Positions 26,702-36,856 of a stretch of 64,000 bases of DNA are shown in pieces. The DNA comes from Methylogaea oryzae (GTDB lineage: Bacteria; Pseudomonadota; Gammaproteobacteria; Methylococcales; Methylococcaceae): positions 3,652,001 through 3,716,000 of the forward strand of contig NZ_AP019782.1 in the NCBI RefSeq assembly GCF_019669985.1, read 5' to 3'. Below the pieces are notes generated by a model, which saw nothing but the letters and a program-made list of their open reading frames with translations, was not told where the DNA came from and ran no database searches. The position numbers and the translations under genes were made by a program. Numbering within the stretch: position 1 is the first letter of the stretch; every line of letters begins with the position of its first letter.

Positions 26702-27310
26702 ATGAAATTCGCCGTCATATCCGGCAGCCACCGGCCGGACTCCCAATCGGGCAAGGTGTCCCGATTTTCCATGGCGCGCCTCGCGGCGCTCGATGCCGAG
26801 CATGAATGTTATCTACTGGAATTGGGCAAGACGCCCCTGCCCCTGTGGGAAGAAGGCATCCGCAGCGGCGACGCCCGCTTGACGGAGGCTTGGAACCCGG
26901 TCAGCGCGGCGCTGGCGGAATGCGACGGGGCCGTCATCGTCGCGCCGGAATGGGGCGGCATGGTGCCGGCGGCGCTGAAGAACTTTTTCCTGTACGCCGC
27001 GGACGGCTGCCTGTACCACAAGCCCGGCCTGCTGGTGGGCGTTTCCGCTTCCCGCGGCGGCGCCTATCCCATCGCCGAACTGCGTATGAGCAGCTACAAG
27101 AACACCCATCTCACCTACATTCCGGAACACGTGATCGTGCGCAACGTGGGCGAGGTGCTGAACGGGGAAACGGCGCACTCGGAAGAAGACGCGGCCGTGC
27201 GCCAGCGCCTGGATTACGGCCTGATGGTGCTGGCGGAATACAGCCGGGCGTTGCGCCAGGTACGGGACAGCGGCGTGCTGGACCGCGGCCGCTTTCCCTA
27301 CGGTATGTAG
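26702..27310 (+). CDS. NAD(P)H-dependent FMN reductase family protein
   Basis: 202 residues with a flavodoxin-like fold: FAVISGSHRPDSQSGKVSRF (phosphate loop), VIVAPEWGGMVPAALKNFFL (the PEY/W-N substrate loop variant), then SRGGAYPIAELRM. Probably reduces quinones, azo compounds or flavin. It ends the LysR-controlled trio with doxX and pirin, 21 bases after the pirin stop. Confidence 0.9.
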   Translation: MKFAVISGSHRPDSQSGKVSRFSMARLAALDAEHECYLLELGKTPLPLWEEGIRSGDARLTEAWNPVSAALAECDGAVIVAPEWGGMVPAALKNFFLYAADGCLYHKPGLLVGVSASRGGAYPIAELRMSSYKNTHLTYIPEHVIVRNVGEVLNGETAHSEEDAAVRQRLDYGLMVLAEYSRALRQVRDSGVLDRGRFPYGM

Positions 27311-27343
27311 CGGCGCGCCCTGTCCGGCGGGAAAGGGCTCCGG

Positions 27344-28189
27344 CTATTCGGCGACGTTGACCGTCAACCCCAAGCGGCGGATATCCGCCGCCAGCCTTTC
27401 CAGCCACTCCGACGGCAGGGCCGACAACAGCGGCGCCTCCGGCTGCTGGGACTCCCGCGCCAGGCCGTACAATTGCACCCCCTGGATCGGCACCTTCTTG
27501 TCCAGCAAGTCCGTCAGCAATTTCACATAGGCTTGGCACTCGCCGAAAGTGGGCGGCTCGTCGTCCAGGCTGAACATGCAGGTTTGCAGCCAGACTTTGC
27601 ACAATCCGGCGGCGGTTTCCAAATTCTCCCGCAGCTTGGCGGCGGAAATGCCGGCGTTGTTGATGCGTTCCAGGCCCGCGTCGGTGGCGCTGTCCACCTT
27701 GAACCACATCTTGCCGCCGAGCTTGCCCCAGCGCCGCAGGCCTTCCTGCACCGTGGCCTTGTGCACCAGGCTGCCGTTGCTGATGAGCACCAGCTTGCCG
27801 CCGGCAGCCAGTCCCGCCTTGGCGACGACGCGGCCGATCAGGTCGACCACCTCGGGAAATTGTTCCGAGCTGGTCGGCTCGCCGTTGCCGGAAATGGCGA
27901 TGTCGCGCACCGTGCGCAACTCCTCGGGCACCTGGAAGCTTGCGAAAAAGTCGCCCCGCAATACGTCGTCGAGAAACCCCTGCAGCTCCCGCTCCAGCAG
28001 GGCCAAATCGATCTCCGGCGCCGCCCCCCGTTGCAAATTGGGCACTTGGCAGTAAATGCAGCGCCAGTTGCAGGCATTGTTGGGATTGAGGTTGACGCCG
28101 ATGGACAGGCCGCCGGAGCGGCGCGACAGCACCGGGTAAACGTGGGTCAGGCCGACGCGGTAGCGATCATGGTTGGTGGTGGTAAGCAT
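27344..28189 (-). CDS. Radical SAM protein
   Basis: A 281-residue radical SAM enzyme. The [4Fe-4S] motif is ACNWRCIYCQVP (CX3CX2C), followed by a SAM-binding GNGEPT segment and VLISNGSLV. Such short proteins without a further cofactor domain are related to wyosine/MoaA-like enzymes, but the reaction is unknown. The start at ATG 28189 (MLTTTNHDRYRVG) is preferred over 28228 because the family-like sequence begins there. Divergent from the PEBP gene. Confidence 0.85.
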   Translation of the reverse strand: MLTTTNHDRYRVGLTHVYPVLSRRSGGLSIGVNLNPNNACNWRCIYCQVPNLQRGAAPEIDLALLERELQGFLDDVLRGDFFASFQVPEELRTVRDIAISGNGEPTSSEQFPEVVDLIGRVVAKAGLAAGGKLVLISNGSLVHKATVQEGLRRWGKLGGKMWFKVDSATDAGLERINNAGISAAKLRENLETAAGLCKVWLQTCMFSLDDEPPTFGECQAYVKLLTDLLDKKVPIQGVQLYGLARESQQPEAPLLSALPSEWLERLAADIRRLGLTVNVAE

Positions 28190-28317
28190 GGGTGACTCGA
28201 AAGGGATGGTAAGCCTTAGGTGATCCATTACGCTGCGGCTTTGGGAAGCCTTTTGACTTCACCTGACAGCAGGCGCAATAGTAAACGCTCCCCGCCGAAC
28301 CGAACAAGGAGGCCGCC

Positions 28318-28854
28318 GTGAAGTCCCTGTTATCCATCGCTATATTGTCGGCAATGTCCGTTTTTCCCACCACCCGCGCCGAAGGAGCATCGCCCATGAT
28401 CCTGTCCTCCCCCAGCTTCTCGCACCAAAGCGAAATCCCCGTCCGCCACACCTGCGAGGGCGGGGACGCCTCTCCCGCCTTGCAGTGGTCGGATCTGCCG
28501 GAAGGCACGCAAAGCCTGGCCTTGATCGTGGACGACCCGGACGCGCCCGATCCCAAGGCGCCGGCTGTGACCTGGGTGCATTGGGTGCTGTACAACATCC
28601 CGCCCGACGCCGGCGGCCTGGCGGAAGGCGCGCCGCCACCGGCCGGCGCAAGGGAAGGGCTCAACGACTGGAAACGCACCGGCTACGGCGGCCCGTGCCC
28701 GCCCATCGGCCGCCACCGTTATTTCCACAAGCTGTACGCCCTGGACACGGTGCTGCAGGACCTGGGCAAGCCGGACAAGGCGCGGCTGGAACAAGCCATG
28801 CAAGGGCACATCCTGGGACGGGCGGAGTTGATCGGCACCTACCAAAAACGTTAG
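28318..28854 (+). CDS. YbhB/YbcL family (PEBP-like) protein, exported
   Basis: A 178-residue phosphatidylethanolamine-binding-protein fold. A signal peptide (MKSLLSIAILSAMSVFPTTR) precedes HTCEGGDASPALQWSDLPEG, SLALIVDDPDAPD, VHWVLYNIPP and GPCPPIGRHRYFHKLYALD, which form the anion pocket. The GTG start has AGGAGG seven bases upstream. The bacterial role is unclear. Its stop is 62 bases before the Smr gene. Confidence 0.92.
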   Translation: MKSLLSIAILSAMSVFPTTRAEGASPMILSSPSFSHQSEIPVRHTCEGGDASPALQWSDLPEGTQSLALIVDDPDAPDPKAPAVTWVHWVLYNIPPDAGGLAEGAPPPAGAREGLNDWKRTGYGGPCPPIGRHRYFHKLYALDTVLQDLGKPDKARLEQAMQGHILGRAELIGTYQKR

Positions 28855-28916
28855 TTTGTCCATAAACCGGGAACACATCTTCCGCCGCAAGGAACGGCAA
28901 ACCATGAGGGCAGGCC

Positions 28917-29519
28917 ATGAATCCCGCATGCATTTCCGAGGAAGACCACAACCTGTTTCAACGGGCCATGTCCGGCGTGCGCCCCATACGCGGCTCGGGC
29001 AACGGCGCGGCGCGGCCTTTGGGCAACGGAGAAGCCCCGCCGCCGCCGCTCCTGCGGCGGCGCAACGAAGACGAGGAGAACTTCCTCGCCCAAGGCCATG
29101 CCGAATTGATCAACGCGCAGGCGACGCTCAGCTTTCGCCGCAACGGCGTGCAGCACGGCGTGTTCCGCCACCTTAAGCAGGGCGGCTACGAAATCGAGGC
29201 GGTGCTGGACCTGCGTCCCTTGCGGACGGAGCAGGCGCGCCGGGAGCTGTACCGCTTCATCCGCGACTGCCTGCGCCAGGACGTGCGGCTGGCCCTCGTC
29301 AAGCACGGCCGCGGCGGCCGCCTGGGCGACAAGCCGGCCGTCATCAAAAGCCAGGTGGCGCGCTGGCTGCCGCAGTTTCCCGAGGTAATCGCTTTCCACT
29401 CGGCGCGTCGTTGGCACGGCGGCGTCAGCGCCGTGTATGTCATGCTGCAAAAAAGCGAAAACCGGCGCGAGCTGACCCGCTTGCGGTTGGGCTTGATTTC
29501 CGGCAAGCCGGTGGCTTGA
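28917..29519 (+). CDS. Smr domain protein (SmrA/YdaL-like endonuclease)
   Basis: 200 residues. A disordered Pro/Gly/Arg-rich N-terminus and a conserved segment (FLAQGHAELINAQATLSFRR) lead into the Smr domain from about 95: VLDLRPLRTEQARREL, VKHGRGGRLGDKPAVIK, then FHSARRWHGGVSAVYVML. Smr domains nick DNA or cleave RNA; the DLR and HG(R/K)G motifs needed are present. Directly upstream of metG without shared regulation that I can see. Confidence 0.9.
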   Translation: MNPACISEEDHNLFQRAMSGVRPIRGSGNGAARPLGNGEAPPPPLLRRRNEDEENFLAQGHAELINAQATLSFRRNGVQHGVFRHLKQGGYEIEAVLDLRPLRTEQARRELYRFIRDCLRQDVRLALVKHGRGGRLGDKPAVIKSQVARWLPQFPEVIAFHSARRWHGGVSAVYVMLQKSENRRELTRLRLGLISGKPVA

Positions 29520-29610
29520 GCCGCCCGCGACAGCGGCGGGCAGGGACAGCCTGTCATAAATTGTGCAATAATTCCGCGCCTTACCCGTGGATATTGGAAG
29601 CCCGTCCGCA

Positions 29611-31734
29611 ATGAGCCAGCCGCAGCGCAAAATCCTCGTCACCAGCGCCCTGCCGTACGCCAACGGCGCCATACACCTGGGCCATCTGCTGGAATACATC
29701 CAGACCGACATCTGGGTGCGTTTCCAGAAAATGCGCGGCCACGTCTGCCACTACGTTTGCGCCGACGACACCCACGGCACGCCCATCATGCTGCGCGCCG
29801 AGAAGGAAGGCATCACGCCGGAAGCCCTGATCGCCCGGGTGCAGCAGGAGCACGAACGGGATTTCGCCGGCTTCCACGTGGCCTTCGACAACTTCCATTC
29901 CACCAACGCCGACGAGAACCGCCGGCTGGCCGAGGAAATCTACCGCCGCCTGCGCGACAAGAGCCTGATCGAAGCCCGCACCATCGAACAGTATTACGAT
30001 CCGGCCAAGGCAATGTTCCTGCCGGACCGCTTCATCAAGGGCGAATGCCCCAAGTGCCACGCCAAGGACCAGTACGGCGACAATTGCGAAGCCTGCGGCG
30101 CCAGTTACGCCCCCACCGACCTGATCGATCCCTATTCGGCGGTGTCCGGCGCGGCGCCCGTCCGCAAGGAATCGGAACACTACTTCTTCAAGCTGGGCGA
30201 ATGCGCCGCCTTCCTCAAGGACTGGACCCGCGCCGGCCATTTGCAGCCGGAAGCCGCCAACAAAATGGACGAATGGCTGGAAGGGGGGCTGTCCGACTGG
30301 GACATTTCCCGCGACGCGCCCTATTTCGGCTTCGAAATTCCCGATGCGCCGGGTAAGTATTTCTACGTCTGGCTGGACGCGCCCATAGGCTATATGGGCA
30401 GCTTCCAAAACCTGTGCGACAAAAAAGCGCCGTCGCCCCTGGCCGGCGAAGGCTGGGACCAGCCGCTGGAATTCGGCGACTACTGGAACGCCGATGCCCA
30501 AGCCGAGCTGTACCACTTCATCGGCAAGGACATCCTCTATTTCCACGCGCTGTTCTGGCCGGCCATGCTGCAATTCGCCGGCTTCCGCACGCCGACGCAA
30601 GTCTTCGCCCACGGCTTCCTCACCGTCAACGGCGAGAAGATGTCCAAATCGCGCGGCACGTTCATCACCGCCGAAAGCTATCTGCAGCAAGGCTTGAATC
30701 CCGAGTGGCTGCGCTATTACTACGCCTGCAAGCTCAACGGCAGCATGGAAGACGCCGACCTGAACCTGGAGGATTTCGTCCTGCGGGTCAACAGCGACCT
30801 GGTGGGCAAATACATCAACATCGCCAGCCGCACGGCGGGCTTCGTGTCCAAGCGCTTCGACGGCCGCGTGGCCGGCATCGACAGCTACGGCCCGGCGGAA
30901 AGCAAGCTGCATGACACCTTGCTGGAATCGGCGCAAGCCATCGCCCAGCATTACGAAGAAAGGGATTTCGGTAAAGCCGTGCGCGAAATCATGCGCCTGG
31001 CCGACCTGGTCAACGAATACGTGGCGGCCGCCGAACCCTGGGCCATCGCAAAAGACCCGGCCAACGACGCCCGTTTGCACGTGGTGTGCAGCGCCGCCCT
31101 GCGCTTGTTCGCCATGCTCACCCTGTACCTGAAGCCGGTACTGCCGCGGTTGGCGCAGCAGGTGGAGCAGGAGCTGTTCGGCCTCCAGCAGGGCTTGGCC
31201 TGGAGCGATTTGGACGACCTGCCGCTCACGCAGATCCAGCCCTACAAGCACCTGATGACCCGTGTCGATCCGAAGCAGGTGGAAGCCCTGGTGGAAGCCA
31301 ACAAGCAATCCCTGCAACCGGCGGCGAGCGCCGCCTCCCAAGCGCGCCACGCCGAGCACCAGCACAAGGCGGTGCAAGCCGAGGAAGGCCCGGTGGCCCA
31401 CATCGGCATCGACGACTTCAGCAAAGTGGACCTGCGCATCGCCAAGATCGTCAACGCGGAACACGTAGAAGGCGCGGACAAGCTGATCCGCCTCACCTTG
31501 GACGTGGGCGAAACCAGCACCCGCAACGTCTTCGCCGGCATCAAGTCGGCCTATCCGCCGGAACAACTGGTGGGCCGATTGACGGTGATGGTGGCGAATC
31601 TCGCCCCGCGCAAAATGAAGTTCGGCCTGTCGGAAGGCATGGTGCTGGCCGCCAGCGACACCGACGGCAATACGCCGGGACTGTTCCTGCTGTCGCCCGA
31701 CTCGGGCGCCCAGCCGGGCATGAAGGTGAAGTAA
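29611..31734 (+). CDS. metG: Methionyl-tRNA synthetase
   Basis: 707 residues. Class I synthetase with HIGH variant AIHLGHL, the four-cysteine zinc knuckle ([18 protein letters not shown]), KMSKS at residue 343 and a C-terminal EMAP-type tRNA-binding domain ([20 protein letters not shown]). The ATG at 29611 gives the normal [19 protein letters not shown] start; a GTG at 29587 would add eight residues. Confidence 0.98.
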   Translation: MSQPQRKILVTSALPYANGAIHLGHLLEYIQTDIWVRFQKMRGHVCHYVCADDTHGTPIMLRAEKEGITPEALIARVQQEHERDFAGFHVAFDNFHSTNADENRRLAEEIYRRLRDKSLIEARTIEQYYDPAKAMFLPDRFIKGECPKCHAKDQYGDNCEACGASYAPTDLIDPYSAVSGAAPVRKESEHYFFKLGECAAFLKDWTRAGHLQPEAANKMDEWLEGGLSDWDISRDAPYFGFEIPDAPGKYFYVWLDAPIGYMGSFQNLCDKKAPSPLAGEGWDQPLEFGDYWNADAQAELYHFIGKDILYFHALFWPAMLQFAGFRTPTQVFAHGFLTVNGEKMSKSRGTFITAESYLQQGLNPEWLRYYYACKLNGSMEDADLNLEDFVLRVNSDLVGKYINIASRTAGFVSKRFDGRVAGIDSYGPAESKLHDTLLESAQAIAQHYEERDFGKAVREIMRLADLVNEYVAAAEPWAIAKDPANDARLHVVCSAALRLFAMLTLYLKPVLPRLAQQVEQELFGLQQGLAWSDLDDLPLTQIQPYKHLMTRVDPKQVEALVEANKQSLQPAASAASQARHAEHQHKAVQAEEGPVAHIGIDDFSKVDLRIAKIVNAEHVEGADKLIRLTLDVGETSTRNVFAGIKSAYPPEQLVGRLTVMVANLAPRKMKFGLSEGMVLAASDTDGNTPGLFLLSPDSGAQPGMKVK

Positions 31735-31760
31735 AAGCCTATCGCCGGCCGGATAGGCTT
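31735..31760. terminator. Hairpin after metG
   Basis: AAGCCTATC and GATAGGCTT form a 9-bp stem with a GC-rich 8-base loop, directly behind the metG stop. No T-run follows, so it may be an attenuating or rho-assisted end before the rnf operon. Confidence 0.5.
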
Positions 31761-31841
31761 ATAACCAAATACCGCTTGGATCGAAGAGACTAAAAACCTA
31801 CAATTGCACTCAGGTATAGACCGGACTCAGCCCCGCATCCC

Positions 31842-32423
31842 ATGAAAGAGTATTTGCTCATCCTCGTCAGCACCATCTTGGTCAACAACTTCGTGTTGGT
31901 GAAATTCCTGGGGCTGTGCCCGTTCCTGGGGGTGTCGCGCAAACTGGACACGGCCATGGGCATGGGCATGGCAACCACTTTCGTGCTGACGCTGTCGTCC
32001 ATCTCCAGCTATGTGGTCAACCATTACCTGCTGGCGCCGCTGGGGCTGGAATACCTGCGCACCATCGCTTTCATCGTGGTCATCGCCGTGGTGGTGCAAT
32101 TCACCGAACTGGTGGTGCAGAAAACCAGCCCGGTGCTGCACCAGGTATTGGGCATCTACCTGCCCCTCATTACCACCAACTGCGCGGTGCTGGGCGTGGC
32201 CCTGCTCAACGTCCAGTCGCAGCATAATTTCATGCAGTCGGCCCTGTACGGCTTCGGCGCGTCGCTGGGCTTCACTTTGGTCTTGGTGCTGTTCGCCTCC
32301 GTGCGCGAACGAGTGGACGCCGCCGAAGTGCCGGCGCCGTTCCGCGGCAACGCCATCGCCCTGGTGACCGCCGGCCTCATGTCGCTGGCCTTCATGGGCT
32401 TCGCCGGCCTGGTGAAAGGCTAG
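31842..32423 (+). CDS. rnfA: Rnf/Rsx complex subunit A
   Basis: A six-helix membrane subunit (193 residues) of the ion-translocating ferredoxin:NAD+ oxidoreductase. [40 protein letters not shown] and [15 protein letters not shown] are nearly invariant in the family. RnfA and RnfE share this fold and hold a [2Fe-2S] centre through the cysteines of the LCPF and TNCA loops. First gene of rnfABCDGE. Confidence 0.97.
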   Translation: MKEYLLILVSTILVNNFVLVKFLGLCPFLGVSRKLDTAMGMGMATTFVLTLSSISSYVVNHYLLAPLGLEYLRTIAFIVVIAVVVQFTELVVQKTSPVLHQVLGIYLPLITTNCAVLGVALLNVQSQHNFMQSALYGFGASLGFTLVLVLFASVRERVDAAEVPAPFRGNAIALVTAGLMSLAFMGFAGLVKG

Positions 32424-32426
32424 GCT

Positions 32427-32972
32427 ATGGCCATCGTCGGCCTCTTGCTGGTTTGCGCCCTGTTCGCCGGCTTCGGCCTGCTGCTGGGCTATTCCGCCAT
32501 CCGCTTCAAGGTGGAAGGCGACCCGCTGGTGGACAAGATCGACGCGGTGCTGCCGCAAACCCAGTGCGGCCAGTGCGGCTTCCCCGGCTGCCGGCCTTAC
32601 GCGGAAGCCATCGCCAAGGGCGACGCCGACATCAACCGCTGCCCGCCGGGCGGCGAGGACGGCGTCAAGGCGCTGGCCGAATTGATGGGGGTGGAGCCCA
32701 AACCCCTGGACGACGCGGTGGGCGAGGAAAAACCCAAGGCCCTGGCCGTCATCGACGAAAACCTCTGCATCGGCTGCACCCTGTGCATCCAGGCCTGCCC
32801 TGTGGACGCCATCCTCGGCGCCGCCAAGCACATGCACACGGTGATCGCCGCCGAATGCACCGGTTGCGAGCTGTGCGTGCCGGTCTGCCCGGTGGACTGC
32901 ATCGACATGAAGCCCATCCCTGAAACCCTGGCCACCTGGAAGTGGCCGCAACCGAAAAACGGGCCGCTGTGA
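32427..32972 (+). CDS. rnfB: Rnf/Rsx complex subunit B (iron-sulfur)
   Basis: 181 residues: an N-terminal membrane helix, a [16 protein letters not shown] four-cysteine cluster motif and two ferredoxin [4Fe-4S] motifs ([17 protein letters not shown] and [17 protein letters not shown]). RnfB takes electrons from ferredoxin. Its stop shares one base with the rnfC start. Confidence 0.97.
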   Translation: MAIVGLLLVCALFAGFGLLLGYSAIRFKVEGDPLVDKIDAVLPQTQCGQCGFPGCRPYAEAIAKGDADINRCPPGGEDGVKALAELMGVEPKPLDDAVGEEKPKALAVIDENLCIGCTLCIQACPVDAILGAAKHMHTVIAAECTGCELCVPVCPVDCIDMKPIPETLATWKWPQPKNGPL

Positions 32973-34474
32973 TGCTTGGCTTATTTTGGGAATTCCACGG
33001 CGGCGTGCGCCTCAACCGCCACAAAGAGCTGTCCAGCGAGCAGCCTTTGGCGGTCGCGCCGATACCGAAACAGCTGATTTATCCCTTGCAACAGCGCGGC
33101 GGCCGCAACGCCGAACCGCTGGTGGCGGTGGGCGACACGGTGCTGAAAGGCCAAGTCATCGCCCAGGACAGCCACCCCTTGAGCGCCCCCATCCACGCCG
33201 CCAGCTCCGGCGTGGTGACGGCCATCGAAAGCCGCGCCATTCCCCACCCGTCCGGCCTGGACGACGTGTGCATCGTCATCGACACCGACGGCGAGGACCG
33301 CGCCGTGCGCTTCCGCTCGCTGAAGGACTTCCGCCGCTCCAAGGTGCCCACCCTGCGCCAACGCATCCAGGACGCCGGTATCGTCGGCATGGGCGGCGCG
33401 GCGTTTCCCACGTCGGCCAAACTCAATACCGGCGGCCGCGCTATCGACCTGCTGGTGCTCAACGGCGCCGAATGCGAGCCCTACATCACCTGCGACGACT
33501 GCCTGCTGCGCAGCTGGCCGGAACGGGTGCTGGGCGGCGCCGCCATCCTCATGCGCGTCATCGGCGTGGAGCGCTGCATCGTCGCCGTGGAAGCCGACAT
33601 GCCGGAAGCGGCCAAGGCCCTGGAAGCGGTGCGGATACGGGACGGCTACGAGCACGTGGAAATCGTCAAAGTGCCGTCCAAATACCCCACCGGCGGCGAA
33701 AAGCAGCTGATCCAGGTGCTCACCGGCCGCGAAGTGCCGGTGCGCGGCATCCCCGCCGACGTGGGCGTGGTGTGCCAGAACGTCGGCACGGCAGCGGCGG
33801 TCTATGCCGCCGTGACGGAAGGCAAGCCGCTGATCGAGCGCATCGTCACCGTCACCGGCCCCGGCATCGCCCAACCGCAAAACGTGCTGGCGCGCATCGG
33901 CACGCCCATCGCCGAACTCACCGCCTTCTGCGGCGGCTACACGCCCCAGGCCCAACGCCTCGTCATGGGCGGCCCCATGATGGGCCTGGCCCTGCCCAGC
34001 GACGAACTGCCGGTCATCAAGTCCACCAACTGCATACTGGTCGCCGACCTGGCCGCCATGGGCGGCGAAAAGCAACCCATGCCCTGCATCCGCTGCGGCG
34101 CCTGCGCCGAGGCCTGCCCGGTCAACCTGGTGCCGCAGCAGCTCTACTGGCACAGCCGCACCGACCAGCTGAAAAAGGCCCAGAACTACAACCTGTTCGA
34201 CTGCATCGAATGCGGCTGCTGCGACTACGTCTGCCCCTCGCAGATTCCCCTGGTGCAGTACTTCCGCGCCGCCAAGGGCCGCATCCTCGCCAAGCAAGGC
34301 GAACAGCGCAAAGCCGAACACGCCCGCCTGCGCTTCGAAGCGCGCCAGAACCGCAAGGAACAGGAAAAGCGCGAAAAAGCCGAGGCCATGGCGCGCAAGA
34401 AGGCGGCCTTGGAACAAGCTCAGGCGGCAGCGGCAGCAACGGCTTCGGCACCCACCGACAAGGAGCAAAGCTGA
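32972..34474 (+). CDS. rnfC: Rnf/Rsx complex subunit C
   Basis: 500 residues. The NADH/FMN module resembles NuoF (GGAAFPTSAKLNTG, NGAECEPYITCDD), followed by two ferredoxin motifs (CIRCGACAEACPVNLVP and CIECGCCDYVCPSQIPL) and a charged Ala/Lys/Glu-rich coiled tail of about 70 residues, shorter than in E. coli RsxC. The ATG at 32972 overlaps the rnfB stop. Confidence 0.96.
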   Translation: MLGLFWEFHGGVRLNRHKELSSEQPLAVAPIPKQLIYPLQQRGGRNAEPLVAVGDTVLKGQVIAQDSHPLSAPIHAASSGVVTAIESRAIPHPSGLDDVCIVIDTDGEDRAVRFRSLKDFRRSKVPTLRQRIQDAGIVGMGGAAFPTSAKLNTGGRAIDLLVLNGAECEPYITCDDCLLRSWPERVLGGAAILMRVIGVERCIVAVEADMPEAAKALEAVRIRDGYEHVEIVKVPSKYPTGGEKQLIQVLTGREVPVRGIPADVGVVCQNVGTAAAVYAAVTEGKPLIERIVTVTGPGIAQPQNVLARIGTPIAELTAFCGGYTPQAQRLVMGGPMMGLALPSDELPVIKSTNCILVADLAAMGGEKQPMPCIRCGACAEACPVNLVPQQLYWHSRTDQLKKAQNYNLFDCIECGCCDYVCPSQIPLVQYFRAAKGRILAKQGEQRKAEHARLRFEARQNRKEQEKREKAEAMARKKAALEQAQAAAAATASAPTDKEQS

Positions 34475-34476
34475 CC

Positions 34477-35508
34477 ATGCGTTTCGCCGTAGCCGCCTCG
34501 CCCCACGTCGCGCCGACCAACAGCGTCAGCCGCATCATGCAGCAAGTGCTGCTGGCGCTGATTCCCGGCGCTTTCGCCATGCTGTGGTTCTTCGGCGCCG
34601 GCATCCTCATCAACGCCGTGCTGGCGGTGGCCACCGCCCTGGCGGCGGAAGCCTTGGCGCTTACCCTGCGCCGCCGGCCGCTGAAGCCCTATCTCACCGA
34701 CTACAGCGCCGTGGTCACCGCCCTGCTGCTGGCCCTGTCCCTGCCGGCGCTGTCGCCCTGGTGGATGACCGTCACCGGCGTGGCCTTCGCCATCCTCATC
34801 GCCAAGCACCTTTACGGCGGCCTGGGTTACAACCCGTTCAACCCGGCCATGGTGGGGTACGTGGTACTGCTGATTTCCTTCCCCAAGCACATGACTTCCT
34901 GGCTACCGCCGTCGGGGCTCTCCGACGTCAGCCTGGGACTCACCGGCGCCTGGGACATCATCTTCCACGGCCAATACCCGGCCGGGGTGGACGCCGACGC
35001 GGTGGCCATGGCGACGCCGCTGGATACCATGAAAACCCAGTTGGGCATGGGCCGCAGCGTGAGCGACATCTGGACCGACAACCGTTTCGGCGTGCTGGCC
35101 GGGCGCGGCTGGCAGTGGGCGGCGCTGGGCTACTTGGCCGGCGGCGTGTGGATGCTCAAGCGCAAGGTGATCGACTGGCGCATCCCGTTCGGCTTCCTCG
35201 GCGGACTGTTGGCCATCTCGCTGTTTTTCTTCCTGATGGACCCGGCCCACCACCCCTATCCGACCCTGCACCTGTTCGGCGGCGCCACCATGCTGGGCGC
35301 GTTCTTCATCGCCACCGACCCGGTCACCGCCGCCACCACCGTGACCGGACGGCTGGTCTACGGCGCCCTCATCGGCATGCTGGTGTACATCATCCGCACC
35401 TGGGGCGGCTATCCCGACGGCGTGGCCTTCTCCGTGCTGCTGATGAACGTGGCGGCGCCCATGATCAATTACTACACCCGGCCCCGCACCTACGGACATA
35501 AACCATGA
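34477..35508 (+). CDS. rnfD: Rnf/Rsx complex subunit D
   Basis: A 343-residue membrane subunit with about nine helices. It starts MRFAVAASPHVAPTNSVSRI and contains GYNPFNPAMVGYVVLLISFP and FGGATMLGAFFIATDPVTA, where the Thr of GAT is the likely covalent FMN site. The frame is open far upstream across rnfC in another phase, but AGGAG before 34477 and the family start define the gene. The start is two bases after the rnfC stop. Confidence 0.95.
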   Translation: MRFAVAASPHVAPTNSVSRIMQQVLLALIPGAFAMLWFFGAGILINAVLAVATALAAEALALTLRRRPLKPYLTDYSAVVTALLLALSLPALSPWWMTVTGVAFAILIAKHLYGGLGYNPFNPAMVGYVVLLISFPKHMTSWLPPSGLSDVSLGLTGAWDIIFHGQYPAGVDADAVAMATPLDTMKTQLGMGRSVSDIWTDNRFGVLAGRGWQWAALGYLAGGVWMLKRKVIDWRIPFGFLGGLLAISLFFFLMDPAHHPYPTLHLFGGATMLGAFFIATDPVTAATTVTGRLVYGALIGMLVYIIRTWGGYPDGVAFSVLLMNVAAPMINYYTRPRTYGHKP

Positions 35509-36167
35509 GCGCCCTGGAATCGTTGCTGGCGCGGTTCGATCCCGCCATCGTCAAGGCCGCCAAGACCCTCGGCTTGTTCGCCCTGCTGGGCATGGGCGCC
35601 GTGGGGCTGTTCCACGCCATGACCGCCGGCCGCATCGCCGCTAACGAACGCGCCGCCCTGCTGCACAGCCTGCAGGCTCTGGTGCCGGCAGGCAGCTACG
35701 ACAACGACCTGCTGGCCGACCAGATCGAAATCGACGACCCGGCAGCCCTCGGCACGGCCCAGCCGGTGCCGGTCTATCGCGCGCGCAAGGACGGTCAGCC
35801 CTTGGCGGCGGTGCTGTCCACGGCGGCGGGTGACGGCTACAACGGCACCATCAAGCTGCTGGTGGCGGTGAAGGCCGACGGCACGCTGGCCGGCGTGCGC
35901 GTGGTGGGCCACAAGGAAACGCCGGGCCTGGGCGACGCCATCGAGGAAAGCCGCTCCAACTGGATTCACGGCTTCGACGGACTCTCCCTGGACAATCCGG
36001 GCGACGCCCAATGGAAAGTGAAGCGCGACGGCGGCCGCTTCGACCAATTCGCCGGCGCCACCATCACCCCGCGCGCCGTGGTGAAGGCGGTGCATAAGAC
36101 CCTGCTGTATTTCCGCGACCACCGCGACGCCTTGTTCGCCCCTTCCGCAAAGGAGAACCAGCCATGA
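35505..36167 (+). CDS. rnfG: Rnf/Rsx complex subunit G
   Basis: 220 residues: one N-terminal membrane helix and a periplasmic FMN-binding domain. GATITPRAVVKAV carries the threonine that binds FMN covalently, and VVGHKETPGLGDAIE is conserved. It overlaps rnfD and rnfE by four bases (ATGA) at each side, a sign of translational coupling. Confidence 0.96.
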   Translation: MSALESLLARFDPAIVKAAKTLGLFALLGMGAVGLFHAMTAGRIAANERAALLHSLQALVPAGSYDNDLLADQIEIDDPAALGTAQPVPVYRARKDGQPLAAVLSTAAGDGYNGTIKLLVAVKADGTLAGVRVVGHKETPGLGDAIEESRSNWIHGFDGLSLDNPGDAQWKVKRDGGRFDQFAGATITPRAVVKAVHKTLLYFRDHRDALFAPSAKENQP

Positions 36168-36850
36168 ACGACTACGGCAAGATCGCCTACGACGGCCTGT
36201 GGAAGAACAACCAGGCCCTGGTCGCCCTGCTGGGCATGTGTCCGCTCATGGCGGTGAGCAACACCGTGGTCAACGCGCTGGGGCTGGGTCTTGCCACCAC
36301 CGCCACCCTGGTCGCCTCCAACGCCCTCATTTCCGCCATCCGCGAAAAAGTCAGCGACGAAATCCGCCTGCCGGTGTTCGTGCTGGTCATCGCCGCCATC
36401 GTCACCGTGGTGGAACTGACCATGAACGCCTTCCTGCACGAGCTGTACCTGATCCTCGGCATCTTCATCCCGCTCATCGTCACCAACTGCGCCATCATCG
36501 GCCGCGCCGAAGCCTTCGCCGCCAAGAATCCGGTCAAGCAGTCCGCCGCCGACGGCCTGTTCATGGGCCTGGGCTTCACCGCCGCCCTGGTGCTGCTGGG
36601 CGCCCTGCGCGAAGCTTTGGGCACCGGCACCGTGTTCGCCCACGCCGAGCTGATGTTCGGCGAGTCCGCCAAGAACTGGGCCATCGTGCTATTCCAGGAT
36701 TACGAAGGCTTCCTGCTCGCCATCCTGCCGCCGGGCGCATTCATCGGCCTGGGCTTCATCATCGCCGGCAAGAACCTCATCGACGGCTGGCTGGCAAAGC
36801 GCAAGAAAGCCCCCGCCGCCAAGCCGGTGGAATTGCCCGCCGAAGCCTAA
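36164..36850 (+). CDS. rnfE: Rnf/Rsx complex subunit E
   Basis: 228 residues, six helices, paralogous to RnfA: LLGMCPLMAVSNTVVNALGL and LIVTNCAIIGRAEAFA supply the cysteines. The complete ABCDGE order means that a working complex can be expected, driving ferredoxin reduction or the SoxR-reducing function. Confidence 0.96.
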   Translation: MNDYGKIAYDGLWKNNQALVALLGMCPLMAVSNTVVNALGLGLATTATLVASNALISAIREKVSDEIRLPVFVLVIAAIVTVVELTMNAFLHELYLILGIFIPLIVTNCAIIGRAEAFAAKNPVKQSAADGLFMGLGFTAALVLLGALREALGTGTVFAHAELMFGESAKNWAIVLFQDYEGFLLAILPPGAFIGLGFIIAGKNLIDGWLAKRKKAPAAKPVELPAEA

Positions 36851-36856
36851 ACGGCC

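Noticed and set aside
29581-31566. 661-residue minus-strand open frame over metG
   Set aside because: A shadow of metG: the sense strand carries all synthetase motifs and the antisense product has no family features.
31735-31760. Strong intrinsic terminator after metG
   Set aside because: The hairpin is real but no T-run follows, so it is listed only as a hairpin with modest confidence.
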